Origin: JAJYSO01 sp964451785
GTDB taxonomy: Bacteria; Bacteroidota; Bacteroidia; Flavobacteriales; Flavobacteriaceae
Length of the DNA: 64,000 bases
NCBI GenBank assembly: GCA_964451785.1
Contig: CAYVJG010000010.1
Span: forward strand, 1 to 64,000
Direction: 5' to 3'
Part shown: piece after piece, positions 63,401-64,000 of the stretch
How positions within the stretch are numbered: the stretch's first letter is position 1
Layout: each line of letters starts with the position of its first letter
The notes under the pieces: generated by a model
Told to the model about the DNA's origin: nothing
What the model saw: only the letters and a program-made list of their open reading frames with translations
Databases searched by the model: none
Made by a program: the position numbers and the translations under genes

Positions 63401-63912
63401 TTTTCAATAGCTTTTACAGAAGGATTTTCGATTCGCGGTTTATCTTTTCCCTGAAAGATTTGTAACTCAGGGTTTGTAAAGTCTGATTTTTGAACCACAT
63501 CATTAATCATGCCTTGCAGTCCAAGAGCACGGCCGTCGTCAGGAGAGTAAATTCTGTCGATGCCATAGTCTTCTAGAGTTTTGATTTCTTCAGGTAGAAT
63601 AACGCCACCGCCACCGCAGAAAATTTTGATTTGATCAGCGCCTTTTTCGCGAAGCAAATCATACATATATTTAAAGTATTCATTGTGACCACCTTGATAA
63701 GAAGTCATCGCAATGGCATTGGCATCTTCTTGAATGGCGGTATTGACAACGTATTCAACACTGCGGTCGTGGCCGAGGTGAATAACTTCAACTCCTGTGG
63801 CTTGAATGATACGACGCATAATATTGATAGCAGCGTCGTGCCCGTCAAACAAAGAAGCTGCGGTAACAATGCGGACTAAGTTTTTGGGTTTATAAGGTTT
63901 TTGATTTTCCAT
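60442..63912 (-). CDS. icmF: Fused isobutyryl-CoA mutase IcmF
   Basis: 1156-residue adenosylcobalamin enzyme that interconverts isobutyryl-CoA and n-butyryl-CoA. Domain order is unique to IcmF: B12-binding domain first (about 10-145, axial-ligand H25 in FDGHDAA), then the MeaI-like G-protein chaperone (Walker A [9 protein letters not shown] near 215), then the acyl-CoA mutase barrel ([29 protein letters not shown]). True methylmalonyl-CoA mutases have the B12 domain at the C-terminus and a different substrate loop, so IcmF fits better. The G domain helps load and protect the cofactor. No B12 gene is nearby. Relevant to branched-chain fatty acid or amino acid metabolism. Confidence 0.93.
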   Translation of the reverse strand: [1156 protein letters not shown]

Positions 63913-64000
63913 AATCGTTTTCAGAATTTTGCAGCGTAAATGTAAGCAAAATAGAGGAGAGTAGGAAGGCTAAAATAGGCTAAACTTTAACAAATTGAGG

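Noticed and set aside
1..64000. tRNA, rRNA, CRISPR arrays and prophage.
   Set aside because: No cloverleaf, ribosomal sequence, regularly spaced repeats or phage genes were recognised by eye; tRNAscan-type and covariance searches were not possible here.

Overview
The window is 64 kb of chromosome from a member of the Bacteroidota, class Flavobacteriia (most likely family Flavobacteriaceae); I cannot name the genus. The evidence is AT-rich DNA, TAnnTTTG-type -7 promoter boxes close to many starts, the gliding/type IX secretion genes gldF and gldG, a PorP/SprF protein beside a type B sorting-domain protein, a DnaJ with only two CxxCxGxG motifs, and a SAM-II-like leader before metK. I saw no rRNA, tRNA, CRISPR array, prophage or complete insertion sequence.

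Layout. 0-18 kb is mostly housekeeping: an unrecognised protein, pdxH, a polyphosphate pair (ppk1-ppx) convergent with DNA polymerase III delta prime, then pgk-mltD-DUF4837, a secreted hypothetical, a class A penicillin-binding protein, an acyltransferase, truA and an MsbA-like exporter. 18-32.7 kb mixes metabolism and transport (HdeD-like protein, EamA transporter, pruA, a siderophore-interacting flavoprotein, metK with riboswitch, guanine deaminase, OsmC, aldo/keto reductase, an ABC-2 exporter pair) with an accessory-looking operon: marR, a small membrane gene and a dapB-like gene, all translationally coupled, behind two identical operators. 33-39 kb has grpE-dnaJ, fabG, two pirins, a ParE-type toxin-antitoxin pair and gene relics.

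39.2-45.5 kb is the most unusual part: a tightly packed five-gene operon. It encodes three secreted proteins sharing an N-terminal module, the largest carrying two tandem YadA-like head domains and a C-terminal coiled coil. A protein with a type B sorting domain and a PorP/SprF outer-membrane protein follow. I read it as a surface-fibre system anchored through type IX secretion. 45.5-64 kb has a flavoprotein, divergent glycan-degrading enzymes (GH20 hexosaminidase, GH95 fucosidase), a PadR-controlled membrane protein, gldF-gldG, an AcpH-like esterase, a secreted thioredoxin-like protein, a phosphohexomutase, cardiolipin synthase and the fused isobutyryl-CoA mutase IcmF.

Non-coding structure worth noting: two copies of a 153-160 bp element with 27-bp imperfect terminal inverted repeats, each inserted exactly at a TAA stop codon with an apparent TTA duplication; a probable relative at 53.1 kb; a two-copy hairpin module (6.7 and 18.3 kb); and many convergent terminator hairpins.
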